A DNA stretch of 64,000 nt from Fibrobacteria bacterium AD312 (GCA_001462345.1 LIUM01000046.1:124001-188000); one strand, 5' to 3'. Shown: positions 54,237 to 63,161, counted from the stretch's first letter. Made by a program: numbers and translations. The notes: generated by a model not told the origin, from the letters alone.

Positions 54237-54265
54237 AAAAAAAGCCAAGCTTCTTAAAGAAGCTT
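54237..54265 (-). promoter_or_regulatory. Terminator-like hairpin in the ABC-F leader (possible attenuator)
   Basis: On the minus strand AAGCTTCTT (54265-54257) and AAGAAGCTT (54255-54247) form a stem, followed after GGC by a run of seven T (54243-54237). It ends 14 bases before the ABC-F start codon. It could end upstream transcription or attenuate the ABC-F gene. Confidence 0.55.
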
Positions 54266-54314
54266 CTAAAATTCATTCCCACAGGGGTATCATTACCACA
54301 AGGGTATCACTCTT

Positions 54315-54475
54315 ACTAAGCGCTAAAGCGCAAGTGTACGTGTTTCTCGCTAAGTACTAAAGTACTAAGCGCTCAAGCGCAAGTGTACGTGTTTCTCACA
54401 GCTCTGCATGGTTCCGACTAAAGCACTAAAAGTGCTAAGTCTCACGTAAAATGCTGAAGCATAAGCGTTCATGTT
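54315..54475. repeat. Array of short variable palindromes with a 34-bp direct repeat
   Basis: A 34-base sequence occurs at 54315-54348 and 54364-54397 with one difference; it holds AGCGCT(A/C)AAGCGC and then AAGTGTACGTGTTTCTC. Between and after the copies are further mini-palindromes of different sequence but the same build: AGTACTAAAGTACT, AGCACTAAAAGTGCT and ATGCTGAAGCAT. None has a T-run. No coding frame spans the block. Confidence 0.75.
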
Positions 54476-54489
54476 ATTGTAAATTCAAT

Positions 54490-54975
54490 AGCGCAGGCTT
54501 AAATGACAAAAAACAACTCAGTTAATTAAATAACAATAGTTGCATAGCCGACGGAAATGGCTGTTATTGATGAGCTCGTTTTGAAATGTAATTGCTAGAA
54601 AAGTCAATGAGAATCTCATCTAAAATAGCCCTGTTTTTTTATGAAAAGTCGAGCGTTAATGTTGATTAGTTAATCAACTAGCGAAGACTTAAATAAAAAA
54701 ATAACACCAATTAATTAAATAACAGTATTAATTTAGCAGACGAAAATGGATTTTGCTTTAGAGCGACTCTTGAATAGAATTCAACGGAGCGAGAAAGCAA
54801 AACCATTTCCGTCAACCATAGTATTAATGATGTTTAATGAAAAAATCATTTCCGTCAATAATGGTTATATAGAATCATATCGTAATGAAAAAACCATTGC
54901 CGCCAACATTGGCTATATAGATTTAATCGTAATGAAAAAAAACATACGCTATGCAGACAAAACATTTTTTATCTT
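54490..54975. repeat. Degenerate non-coding repeat region
   Basis: Two related stretches (about 54503-54570 and 54680-54750) share CTTAAAT...TTAATTAAATAACA and end near GACGGAAATGG or GACGAAAATGG. Farther right the opposite orientation appears (CCATTTCCGTCAA at 54804). Then an approximately 47-base unit (AATGAAAAAA-CCATT-CCG-CAA-A-TGG-TATATAGA) occurs twice with a partial third (54837-54960). A 77-codon open frame here is only this repeat read through. The region is gene-free. Confidence 0.65.
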
Positions 54976-54981
54976 ATAGCT

Positions 54982-55758
54982 ATGAACACTTTTGCTGAAT
55001 GGGCCCCTATATTTGAAATCATGCGCAAGGCTAGCCAAGCCGTTTTAGATTCCTATAAAAGTGACTTTACCGTTTCTTCAAAAGAAGACGCCACTCCTGT
55101 TACGAGTGCCGATTTAGAAGCGAATCAAATCATTATGGACGGCTTACGAGAATATTACCCCGAAATCCCCATCATATCTGAAGAAATTCAAAATAGTTCG
55201 ATAGAAGAACGTTCCTCTTGGAATCGTTTTTTCTTGATTGATCCCATTGATGGAACTAGTGAATTTGTCGCGCATCAAGGTGATTTCACCGTAAATATCG
55301 CTTTGATAGAAAACGGCCTTGCCGTTCTTGGTTTTGTTGCCGTTCCAGTGACTGGAGAACTGTTTGTTGGTAACACCCAAGAGTCTTGGGTTACTCCACT
55401 ATGGAATAAAGAAGATTTTCAAAGCCGTCGCTTAATAAAAGAATCTTGGGATCTAAATCAAATGAATCCAGAGTCTAAAATTCTTGTGAGTGTGTTGCAT
55501 TTTGATCAGCCAACGGAAGAATATGTATCTTCGCTAGGTGGAACGGTTTTACCTATTGGTTCTAGTCTCAAATTTTGTCGAATTGCCGATGGTACCGCAA
55601 ATTATTATCCTAGATTAAGAAAATTGCACGAGTGGGATATTGCGGCAGGCCACGCCATCTTAAAAGGGGCGCTTGGCAATGTTTATCTATGGAAAACAAA
55701 GACAGAGTTGCGTTATGGCTCCTCTTTGTTTGAAACGGAACCTTTTGAGGCCTATTAA
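54982..55758 (+). CDS. cysQ: 3'(2'),5'-bisphosphate nucleotidase CysQ
   Basis: A 258-residue inositol-monophosphatase-fold enzyme: metal ligands in PIISEE and LIDPIDGTSEF, then the CysQ-type GSSLKFCRIADG and HEWDIAAGHAIL. It hydrolyses 3'-phosphoadenosine 5'-phosphate left from sulfate activation. It is followed after nine bases by the M50 protease gene. Confidence 0.88.
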   Translation: MNTFAEWAPIFEIMRKASQAVLDSYKSDFTVSSKEDATPVTSADLEANQIIMDGLREYYPEIPIISEEIQNSSIEERSSWNRFFLIDPIDGTSEFVAHQGDFTVNIALIENGLAVLGFVAVPVTGELFVGNTQESWVTPLWNKEDFQSRRLIKESWDLNQMNPESKILVSVLHFDQPTEEYVSSLGGTVLPIGSSLKFCRIADGTANYYPRLRKLHEWDIAAGHAILKGALGNVYLWKTKTELRYGSSLFETEPFEAY

Positions 55759-55767
55759 GGTCATGGA

Positions 55768-56457
55768 ATGAATATGGGAAGTGAGTCTTTACGTTTAGGT
55801 ACCCTTTATTTTTTAGCGATTGTTTTATCTCTTGCGTTTCATGAGGCCGCTCATGCCTTGATGGCTTATGTTTTGGGCGATTCGACGGCGAAGGATCGCG
55901 GGCGCTTAACATTGAACCCCTTGGTGCATTTAGATACGCTTGGAACAATCATGATTGCGTTTATGGCTTTTCAAGGGATGGGAATTGGTTGGGCAAAACC
56001 AGTCCCTGTGGACACGAACTCCTTGAAAAAGAGCCGTTACATCGGTTTAGTCTCTTTAGCAGGCCCTTTATCGAATCTGATTTTAGCGGTATTAGGCTTT
56101 CAATTATTCCTGCTTTTTCAAGCCATATTACTCCCGAATATAGGCTTACACGTGAATATAGAGCGATTAATCATTGATTTTCTAAGGGTTTTTGTGCTTG
56201 TAAATATTGCTCTAACTGCTTTTAACTTGCTTCCAGTTTACCCTTTAGATGGAGCGAAAGTGGTTTCTTCGCTTTTACCTCCCACTTTAAGTCGTCAATT
56301 TGATGCCTTTTTCATTAAATTTGGCTCTTGGCCTTTATTATTTTTTGTGGTTTGGGAGTGGTTTTTCCCATTTCCAGGGCCATTATCTTTCATTTTAGGC
56401 CCTTTTACTCGTTTTTTATTGCAAGTTTTAGAAAAATCAGCTTTTTGGATTATGTGA
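55768..56457 (+). CDS. Site-2 protease family (M50) membrane metalloprotease
   Basis: A 229-residue polytopic protein with the zinc motif HEAAH in its first membrane segment, GRLTLNPLVHLDTLGTIM typical of compact M50B proteases, and the third ligand region NLLPVYPLDGAKV. It cleaves substrates within the membrane; no target or anti-sigma factor is nearby. AAGG lies upstream of ATG 55768. Confidence 0.9.
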   Translation: MNMGSESLRLGTLYFLAIVLSLAFHEAAHALMAYVLGDSTAKDRGRLTLNPLVHLDTLGTIMIAFMAFQGMGIGWAKPVPVDTNSLKKSRYIGLVSLAGPLSNLILAVLGFQLFLLFQAILLPNIGLHVNIERLIIDFLRVFVLVNIALTAFNLLPVYPLDGAKVVSSLLPPTLSRQFDAFFIKFGSWPLLFFVVWEWFFPFPGPLSFILGPFTRFLLQVLEKSAFWIM

Positions 56458-56459
56458 CC

Positions 56460-56488
56460 TTGACTGATTTTAGAATAAATGCTAAACT
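56460..56488 (+). promoter_or_regulatory. Sigma-70-type promoter of rpsT
   Basis: TTGACT (56460-56465) and TAAACT (56483-56488) are 17 bases apart, placing transcription start about 40 bases ahead of the rpsT start codon. Confidence 0.65.
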
Positions 56489-56533
56489 TGCGGCAATAAA
56501 ATTAAGTATAGGTTTTCACCCGGAGATTTTAAG

Positions 56534-56803
56534 GTGCCTAATCATTTATCTTGTAAAAAGCGTTTACGTCAAGCTGAAAAAGCTAATGCTGTCAATCGTT
56601 CCGTTCGTTCTGCGATTCGTACCAGCTTAAAAACAATCCGTACAGCCACTTCTAAAGAAGATGCTGTCAAAGAAATGCCAAATCTTTTCAGCATGTTAGA
56701 TAAAGCAGCTGCAAAAGGCCGTGCTGGTTTTTCTGCTAATCGTGCAGCAAACTATAAAGCAAAAGTATCTAAGGTTATTAGTAACCTAGCTGCTAAAGCT
56801 TAA
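56534..56803 (+). CDS. rpsT: 30S ribosomal protein S20
   Basis: An 89-residue helical, basic protein with the S20 pattern (KKRLRQAEKANAVNRSVRSA, KAAAKGRAGFSANRAANYKA). The start is GTG 56534 with GGAG eight bases upstream; non-ATG starts are common for rpsT and can serve autoregulation. It binds 16S rRNA early in 30S assembly. It has its own promoter and a strong terminator. Confidence 0.94.
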   Translation: MPNHLSCKKRLRQAEKANAVNRSVRSAIRTSLKTIRTATSKEDAVKEMPNLFSMLDKAAAKGRAGFSANRAANYKAKVSKVISNLAAKA

Positions 56804-56835
56804 TCTTAATCACTTTTGTTATTGAGAGATATAAG

Positions 56836-56863
56836 TCGACAGTGTTTTACACTGTCGATTTTT
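56836..56863 (+). terminator. Terminator of rpsT
   Basis: A perfect ten-base stem (TCGACAGTGT/ACACTGTCGA, 56836-56845 with 56849-56858) is followed by T-rich sequence. Confidence 0.92.
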
Positions 56864-57016
56864 ATATATATACTTAATTTGAGCTAGTCGTAACGTATTC
56901 TTTAATAATAAGTTACGCTTATTTAAAATGGCTCAAAACATTGGTTTTTTTTTTCAATAATTAAAACATAGATGTTAGAAATTAGTTAGATTAGGTGTAA
57001 ATACGAAGGAATAGAG

Positions 57017-57982
57017 ATGTCTTCAATAAATTTTGCAACACGCGAAATCAGTTGTAAGGTTGTTTATTACGGACCCGGTCTAAGTGGTAAAACGACAAAT
57101 TTGCAGGTGATTCATCAGAAAATGCCGCAAGATAAACGAACGGATATGGTCTCGCTCGCTACGGAAGGCGATCGTACGTTATTTTTTGATTTTTTACCGT
57201 TGAATTTAGGTGATATTAAAGGTTTTAAAACTCGTTTTCAACTATATACAGTGCCTGGTCAGGTTTATTATAACAGCACCCGTAAGCTTGTTCTTCGTGG
57301 TGCAGATGGAATTGTTTTTGTTGCTGATTCTCAACGTTCACGCCAAGCTGAAAATTTGGAAAGCTTGCAAAATTTAAGACAAAATCTTCAAGATTATGGG
57401 ATGGATTTAGATGACATGCCTTTTGTTCTTCAATACAACAAAAGAGACATGGACGATGTATTCACATTAGATGAAATGAATAAATATTTGAATCCACGCT
57501 CTATTCCATTTTTCCCAGCTACAGCACATAATGGCAAAGGTGTCGTGACTACGCTTAAAACGATTGCCATGCTTGTGATTGAAAAGTTTAATGTAAAGCA
57601 AGGCTTTTTACGTAAGGCCGCTGAGAGCGTTAATAATACGGGTGTTCATGATTTAACGCTAAATAAAAATGGCGTTTCTATGACAGATATTCCGGCTAAA
57701 GAAGCCTCCAAATCAGGCCCACCAGATCTACAAAGTTCAGGTGCACCAAACTCTCCATTTAAGATGCCATCATTTGCAGCAAAAGCACCTGCACCAGAAC
57801 CACCTCGAACGGGAAATGCTGGTTTGTTCCAAAAAAGTGCATTAGCATCTCCATTTGGTCGTCCAAAAGTAGGAACGCCTCCACCTCAAAGAATGCCCAC
57901 CTTTGGTCGTGATGTACCAAAGCCAAATCAAGATGTTTCAGAAGATGATATTGAATTACGTCCTTACATTCCAAAAAAGTAA
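57017..57982 (+). CDS. mglA: MglA-type polarity GTPase with long C-terminal tail
   Basis: The 321-residue product has an MglA GTPase domain in residues 1-195: KVVYYGPGLSGKTTNLQ (P-loop), YTVPGQVYYN (switch II), VFVADSQ and QYNKRD. MglA in its GTP form marks a cell pole and directs motility or secretion machines. Unlike usual MglA of about 195 residues, it carries 125 more residues, rich in Pro, Ala and Lys (PPDLQSSGAPNSPFKMPSF, then GTPPPQRMPTFG). The tail is probably a flexible interaction arm. A roadblock (MglB-like) gene follows after 32 bases. Confidence 0.9.
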   Translation: MSSINFATREISCKVVYYGPGLSGKTTNLQVIHQKMPQDKRTDMVSLATEGDRTLFFDFLPLNLGDIKGFKTRFQLYTVPGQVYYNSTRKLVLRGADGIVFVADSQRSRQAENLESLQNLRQNLQDYGMDLDDMPFVLQYNKRDMDDVFTLDEMNKYLNPRSIPFFPATAHNGKGVVTTLKTIAMLVIEKFNVKQGFLRKAAESVNNTGVHDLTLNKNGVSMTDIPAKEASKSGPPDLQSSGAPNSPFKMPSFAAKAPAPEPPRTGNAGLFQKSALASPFGRPKVGTPPPQRMPTFGRDVPKPNQDVSEDDIELRPYIPKK

Positions 57983-58014
57983 GAACTAAAGATTGAATTA
58001 GAACGAGGTTTTTT

Positions 58015-58431
58015 ATGAGCGATTTTGCAGTATATTCAGAAGATGCCGAAAAAGTGCGTCGATTGATGCATGCTTATCAGGGAAGTGTTAAGGCAGATTA
58101 TGTCGTTCTTTGTCACAGGGATGGATCGATTATTGCAGAAGTAGGTTCATTAGGGGTAGATGCTACTCCTCTAGCCGTATTAAGCACCGCTTCTTTTGAC
58201 TCTGCAAAACAAATCGGTATGATGCTTGGTGGAGAAAACTTCCAGTCTGTATCGTACGGCGGAGAAAATCGTTCCATTTATATTTCACCAGTGAATGATT
58301 CTTTGCTTTTAGTCCAAATTTTCCCAGGGACTAAGCTACCTAATCGTATAGAAGATTTTAATCGTTTGTTGGTTGAAAAACTCGTAGACGCTGTTCCTGC
58401 GTTTACTCAAAATACAAGTAAATTAATTTAA
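58015..58431 (+). CDS. mglB: Roadblock/LC7 domain protein, MglB-like
   Basis: A 138-residue single roadblock domain (YVVLCHRDGSIIAEVGSLG, then MMLGGENFQSVSYGGE, LLVQIFPG). In Myxococcus and many phyla such a protein beside mglA is MglB, the GTPase-activating partner that sets MglA polarity. The assignment rests on domain and neighbourhood. A good ribosome site (GAGG) lies upstream. Confidence 0.87.
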   Translation: MSDFAVYSEDAEKVRRLMHAYQGSVKADYVVLCHRDGSIIAEVGSLGVDATPLAVLSTASFDSAKQIGMMLGGENFQSVSYGGENRSIYISPVNDSLLLVQIFPGTKLPNRIEDFNRLLVEKLVDAVPAFTQNTSKLI

Positions 58432-58442
58432 TAGAGGTGTCT

Positions 58443-58916
58443 GTGGAAGGCATTCCGCCACTTCGTTATATAAGAAAAACAGTACTGATTCTTGCAGTAG
58501 TGTTTTTTTCTTTTTTTATACATCGAATATATGTGAGCCTAAAGTCAGATATCCCTGAACCCGTTGTAGAAGCTCTTTCTCTTTTATCTCCAGAACAAAG
58601 CGTGGTTTGTCGAAATATTGTGGGTGGTGCTCCCTTTGGAGTGGATTCCGTTTTTGAAGAAAATACACGCCTGTATTTTTTCTCTCATTTGCCTATGGAG
58701 AGTGAATTTGGTACTATAGATACTCTTCCTTTTAAGCAGATTTGGTTTATTGGCCTAGATACGATGCTTGTTGAATCTTGTAAAAAACAAGAGCATGTTT
58801 GCATTAGTTCCATTGCGCCTAATCGTCTGCGTGCTGGAGAATGGAGTGTCGATCTTCTACAAGGCCGTAAGCTATGGGCTTCTCGTCAATTTAAGGTAGA
58901 ATCAAAAGGATTTTGA
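58443..58916 (+). CDS. DUF2914-like membrane-anchored protein
   Basis: I choose GTG 58443 (MEGIPPLRYIRK), five bases after AGAGG; a GTG two codons earlier is possible. The product of about 157 residues has one transmembrane segment (residues about 12-28) and a domain matching the DUF2914 pattern: NTRLYFFSHLPMES, IWFIGL, and SSIAPNRLRAGEWSVDLLQG. Function is unknown. Its stop overlaps the region of the next start, and it continues the mglAB operon. Confidence 0.75.
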   Translation: MEGIPPLRYIRKTVLILAVVFFSFFIHRIYVSLKSDIPEPVVEALSLLSPEQSVVCRNIVGGAPFGVDSVFEENTRLYFFSHLPMESEFGTIDTLPFKQIWFIGLDTMLVESCKKQEHVCISSIAPNRLRAGEWSVDLLQGRKLWASRQFKVESKGF

Positions 58917-58918
58917 TT

Positions 58919-61783
58919 TTGAAAAATCATAATCGATTTGGATTTTTTTTTGTCCTATTAACCTGCTTTTTTACGGCATCGTGGTCTTTGAATATAGATT
59001 CCTTACCTGTATGGAACGACAATCAAAATCAAATAAAAGACGAAATACAAATTCCTGTTAAAAGAGACTCTTTGAAATTAAAAACTCAAGGATCTAAATC
59101 ATTACAAGTCGTTGTTGGAGATGGTGGCACTCAAGTAGATCAAGAATTACGCCTTTCTATTCAAGGAGAAATTTCTCCGTCGGTTTATGTAGATGCTCTT
59201 TTATCTGATGTGGGGAGAAGTCCTGCAGACCAAAATACAGCCACGCTGCAAGAAGTTGATCAGATATATTTTAGAGTAGAATCGCCTCATGTATCACTTC
59301 ATTTAGGTGATTTTTCTTGGAAACATAATGAGTTTGGTTTACTTGGTTTAGAACGATCTTCTTTAGGTATTGGAGCTGCTTTACGCTACTCTAATGTAGA
59401 AGTCAGGGGCGCTTATGGTTCTGATGAATTAACTCGGGATGTACATGTTTTTAATGGTGTTGACGGGCAGCGTTCTGGTTATATAGTGAGCTCTGGCGGT
59501 CTTTATCAAACCATTGTTCCTGGGTCAGAGAAGGTTTGGATCAATGGTTCATTATTAAAAAAAGACTTGGATTATGATTTGAATTATGCTGGTGGCGTGC
59601 TTGATTTTAAGGGAACGCAACTCCCAGGAGCTCAAGATGAAATTCGTGTGGAATATGATTCTTATGCCTCTCAATCTATTTCCACATTAAAGGCTTTTGA
59701 AGGGCGTTATCGTTCGAAAAATATTTGGCTTGATGTGGGAGGTTTTAGATTATCTAGTGATGTGGAACGATTGAAAAGAGGCACGTGGACTGAAAACGAT
59801 TATGAAAAATTAAAAGCCGATACGGGCACAAGCTCTTTATGGAGTGATTCTTTAGGGGCATTAGAACGGCCACTTGAAACGGATAGAATGAGTGCAAGAA
59901 TTCGCGCTCAAGCACAGCGACGCTTCTTTTTAGATGCAGAAATTGCTTATCAAAAAAAAGACACGAATACCATTTCTGATTTTGTAGGCGGGCCTGTTGG
60001 AAGAGCCTCTCGCTGGCTTTTATCTTCTGATACATCTACAAACTTGAATCATTTTCCGCTAGCGGTTTCTCTTTATGGTAATTATTATGAAATGGGATTT
60101 TTGAATACTCTTTTTCAAGGGACGGATCGAGATTGGGAATCTTACCGCCTTAATGAAGAATGGGATTTAGATAGTAGCTTACTTACAAATTCTTTAAGAC
60201 ATGATCATTTGAAAGCAGAATGGCGTTTGCCTTTAAGATTTTTTACAGGCATAGAAATGGGGTATAGGCAAAGTGCAGATACGTCTTTATGGAATGCATC
60301 TCGGGGTCGTTTCTTTTTAGATCATCGCCACCAGAAAGTCAGAAGTTCTCTTTCACTTGTCCGTGTGAATGCTGTACAACTTTTAGAAACGGAACGCTAT
60401 CAGGGAATTTTAGAAACACGTTTCTTAGAAGGATTTTTTAGGCCTTTTGGTTTAGTGAGTTACACGTTTTGGAATAAAGATTCTTTAGGTAATATGTTTT
60501 ATAGTGATCGAATCAAGGGAAATACAGGCTTTGAAACAAAATTCTATAATATAAAAGTATCAGAAGATTTAGCGGCTCAACAATCGAGACGAGGGGTATC
60601 AAAGGAAAATCTTGAAGATTCTCTAGTGTTATGGCAATGGACTCAAAAAGTAGAGATGGAGAAAAAATACTTCCAATTAACAAATCTTTTGCACTATAAA
60701 AATGCGTGGAATGATTCGATGGGAACAGCAGATACTTGGCTTGGAGAAATCTCGTTTGTTACAAAACCAAATCAGAAAGGGATTTCTTTAAGTTCTTCTT
60801 ATGAATTAGGGCTTACCAATGAACAAGCTTATGTTCCCGTATATAAAGCAGTAGCTGCAGGCACAGGAGATGTTCTTTACGATAGCCTCACAGGAACATT
60901 CATAGAAGGTGTGGATAATGGAAACTTTGTATATGAGGGAATGGGACGAGTGGATTCTTTAGGTGCTGTAAGAGCTTCTACAGCGGCAATCGACTTAAAT
61001 GCAGAATGGTCTCCAGCGAAGATGTTTGCCATTAAAAATGGTTTTTTACGAGACATTTCATTTACTTTACAAGGCCATTTTGAAGGGCGAGATACTACAG
61101 GAAAAACTATTTATGCGCCCCCTTTTAGAAAAAAAACATTAGAATCACTCACGAATGGTTTGGTGCATTACGAGGGTTCACTTTTATGGCTTTATCCTAC
61201 GGGCTTCGCTTCAGTTCTTTATTCTATGGGCTATGAAGACGAAAAGAAAAATTCAGTTTTCTATTATTTTCAAAATAAAAAGTGGCATTCTGGAGAAGTA
61301 CGCTTAAACTTAAATACATCCAATGAAGTGACTTTCTCCTTAAAAAGAGAACAAGTGGATTTGATTTCTTTACAACAAATGAATTGGATTTTATGGGATA
61401 TCAAGGCCTCTTGGAAACGCTCTTTATTCTCTTACTTTTCTGTAGAACCAGGGGCCTTTTTCCGAAAAGGAGACGGCATTGATGAAATTAGTGATTTGAA
61501 TTTATTCTTAAAACAAGGCAATATAAAACTCTCTTGGGAAAAATCAAAAGTGGCTTCGGCTTTTGCTCTTTTCAGTGCAACCCATGTTTCTACCGAAGGA
61601 TACTCTTTGCCTTATCAAATGAATTCAGGCTTTTCAGAGGGCTTAACTTATCGCATAGAAGCAAATGCTTCTTTTAATATCAATGATTATCTCTCTTTTT
61701 CTTTGCGCTATTTGATTCGTTTTGGTGATGCAGAAGAAAATATATTTCAAAAATGGACGACTGAAGCAAAGGCTTATTTCTAA
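58919..61783 (+). CDS. Large outer-membrane beta-barrel protein of unknown function
   Basis: Translation probably starts at TTG 58919 (MKNHNRFGFFF), eight bases after AAGGA; another TTG two codons earlier is too close to that site. The roughly 954 residues begin with a signal peptide. Residues about 60-260 are a beta-sandwich-like region (DQELRLSIQGEISPSVYVDA, VESPHVSLHLGDFSWK, VWINGSLLKKDLDYDLNYAGG), a pattern also seen in SprA-like and related outer-membrane proteins. The rest is alternating amphipathic strands ending in an aromatic residue (TTEAKAYF), as expected for a barrel. It directly precedes a BamA-like gene, overlapping by one base. Confidence 0.75.
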   Translation: MKNHNRFGFFFVLLTCFFTASWSLNIDSLPVWNDNQNQIKDEIQIPVKRDSLKLKTQGSKSLQVVVGDGGTQVDQELRLSIQGEISPSVYVDALLSDVGRSPADQNTATLQEVDQIYFRVESPHVSLHLGDFSWKHNEFGLLGLERSSLGIGAALRYSNVEVRGAYGSDELTRDVHVFNGVDGQRSGYIVSSGGLYQTIVPGSEKVWINGSLLKKDLDYDLNYAGGVLDFKGTQLPGAQDEIRVEYDSYASQSISTLKAFEGRYRSKNIWLDVGGFRLSSDVERLKRGTWTENDYEKLKADTGTSSLWSDSLGALERPLETDRMSARIRAQAQRRFFLDAEIAYQKKDTNTISDFVGGPVGRASRWLLSSDTSTNLNHFPLAVSLYGNYYEMGFLNTLFQGTDRDWESYRLNEEWDLDSSLLTNSLRHDHLKAEWRLPLRFFTGIEMGYRQSADTSLWNASRGRFFLDHRHQKVRSSLSLVRVNAVQLLETERYQGILETRFLEGFFRPFGLVSYTFWNKDSLGNMFYSDRIKGNTGFETKFYNIKVSEDLAAQQSRRGVSKENLEDSLVLWQWTQKVEMEKKYFQLTNLLHYKNAWNDSMGTADTWLGEISFVTKPNQKGISLSSSYELGLTNEQAYVPVYKAVAAGTGDVLYDSLTGTFIEGVDNGNFVYEGMGRVDSLGAVRASTAAIDLNAEWSPAKMFAIKNGFLRDISFTLQGHFEGRDTTGKTIYAPPFRKKTLESLTNGLVHYEGSLLWLYPTGFASVLYSMGYEDEKKNSVFYYFQNKKWHSGEVRLNLNTSNEVTFSLKREQVDLISLQQMNWILWDIKASWKRSLFSYFSVEPGAFFRKGDGIDEISDLNLFLKQGNIKLSWEKSKVASAFALFSATHVSTEGYSLPYQMNSGFSEGLTYRIEANASFNINDYLSFSLRYLIRFGDAEENIFQKWTTEAKAYF

Positions 61784-63153
61784 TGTTACGTAAGAACCTT
61801 TTAATACTTCTTTATTTATTCTTTAGCACAACACCTGCTTTTGCTTCTTGTGTGATTAAAGATTTTGTATTCGAAGGGTACTTTCAAAAAGAACACTACA
61901 GGCTATATCAAGAATCCATAAATAAACCTTGTACTATTATAGATGAAATAAATCAAAATGTTATAGAATGGCATGAAAATCATGGATTCCCTGCGGCAAA
62001 AATTAAATGCGAAGTCTTAGAAAAGGGAACAATAAAAGTCTCTTTAGAACGAGGAGACGCTTGGGTTTGGGCTTCTCCAGAAAATAAAGGGAAAACGAAA
62101 ACAAAGAAAAATATTTGGTCAAAAATGACAGGGATTGAAGAAGGAAAACCTTTCTCTTTAAATCAAATAGAAAAGGCTGAAACTCAATTAATGCGTTTAG
62201 GCTATTTTGAAAAAGAACAGGAAACGCAAATTTATAAAGAGAGAAGACGAAATCGATTAGTCCCTGTTTTTTATATGAAGGATCGTCCTATTAATCATTT
62301 GGAAGGGTTCTTAAGCTATTCCAGTGAAGATAAAGAATATACGGGGTCTATAGAAATAGCTCTTTTGAATATGATAGGAACGGCGAGAGACCTTTATCTT
62401 GAAGGAGAAACAGGATTATGGGGGAGAAGTCTTTCATTAAAGTATAAAGAGCCTTGGCTTTTTTCAACCGCGTGGAATGGCTTAATTCGAGGCATGATTG
62501 ATGAAGATTCTTTAACACAAAAAGCTCTTTTAGAACTTGGAGTTTCTCGAAGAATAGGTGCTGAATTGGATTTTGCCATTTTGGGCGGCATTGGAAATGA
62601 TGAATGGAGAACGGCCTTAGAAGTAAACTATTTAACTTTAGATCGTTTTATATTGCCTCGTTCTGGGATTTCTTTTGATGCTTCTATGACGGTAATTCAA
62701 AAACGAGATTCCTCTGAAAACGCTCTTGTGGCTATAACAGCGAGTGGCTATTACTTGATTCCCATTTTTAGAACAGGTGTGGCTCGGTTTTCTTTTGGGA
62801 CAGGCACTCTTTTACCTTCAAGAGAAAATAATGCTTTAGAAGACCTATTTGCTCTTGGTGGCGTATCTAGTTTTAAAGGGTATCGTAATTCCTTTTTCAG
62901 AAGCCGTGCTTATGGCTTTAGTGAATGCATGCTCGAATGGCAAGCGATCTCATCCACCGCGTTTCAGGCTTTTTACCAACCAGGGATTTACAGAGCAAGA
63001 TCTCCTGAACATGGCTGGAAAAAACTTTATAGTTACGGCTTAGGCATTTCACAATATCGTGAACGGTGGAATATATCTATTTACTACGCAATGAATTCAA
63101 ATGCTTCGTTTTTAGAAGGACTTTTACACCTTAATGTGAAAACGTTGTTTTAG
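61783..63153 (+). CDS. BamA/TamA-like outer-membrane protein with POTRA repeats
   Basis: The 456-residue product has a signal peptide (ending AFA) and about two POTRA-like repeats (residues about 20-170: INQNVIEWHENHGFPAAKIK; QIEKAETQLMRLGYFEKEQE). A 16-strand Omp85-type barrel follows, with the signature FALGGVSSFKGYRNSFFRSR (the FxRGY-like lid motif) and a terminal Phe. It is shorter than true BamA (five POTRAs), so it is more likely a TamA/FhaC-like or lineage-specific paralogue. It ends the mglAB operon. Confidence 0.82.
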   Translation: MLRKNLLILLYLFFSTTPAFASCVIKDFVFEGYFQKEHYRLYQESINKPCTIIDEINQNVIEWHENHGFPAAKIKCEVLEKGTIKVSLERGDAWVWASPENKGKTKTKKNIWSKMTGIEEGKPFSLNQIEKAETQLMRLGYFEKEQETQIYKERRRNRLVPVFYMKDRPINHLEGFLSYSSEDKEYTGSIEIALLNMIGTARDLYLEGETGLWGRSLSLKYKEPWLFSTAWNGLIRGMIDEDSLTQKALLELGVSRRIGAELDFAILGGIGNDEWRTALEVNYLTLDRFILPRSGISFDASMTVIQKRDSSENALVAITASGYYLIPIFRTGVARFSFGTGTLLPSRENNALEDLFALGGVSSFKGYRNSFFRSRAYGFSECMLEWQAISSTAFQAFYQPGIYRARSPEHGWKKLYSYGLGISQYRERWNISIYYAMNSNASFLEGLLHLNVKTLF

Positions 63154-63161
63154 TAGCTTAA

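Noticed and set aside
54315-54397. CRISPR-like look of the 34-base direct repeat
   Set aside because: Only two copies with a 15-base spacer that is itself palindromic, and no cas genes in the window.
54746-54979. A 77-codon open frame before cysQ
   Set aside because: It is built from the degenerate 47-base repeat of the region, has no ribosome site and no protein-like composition.
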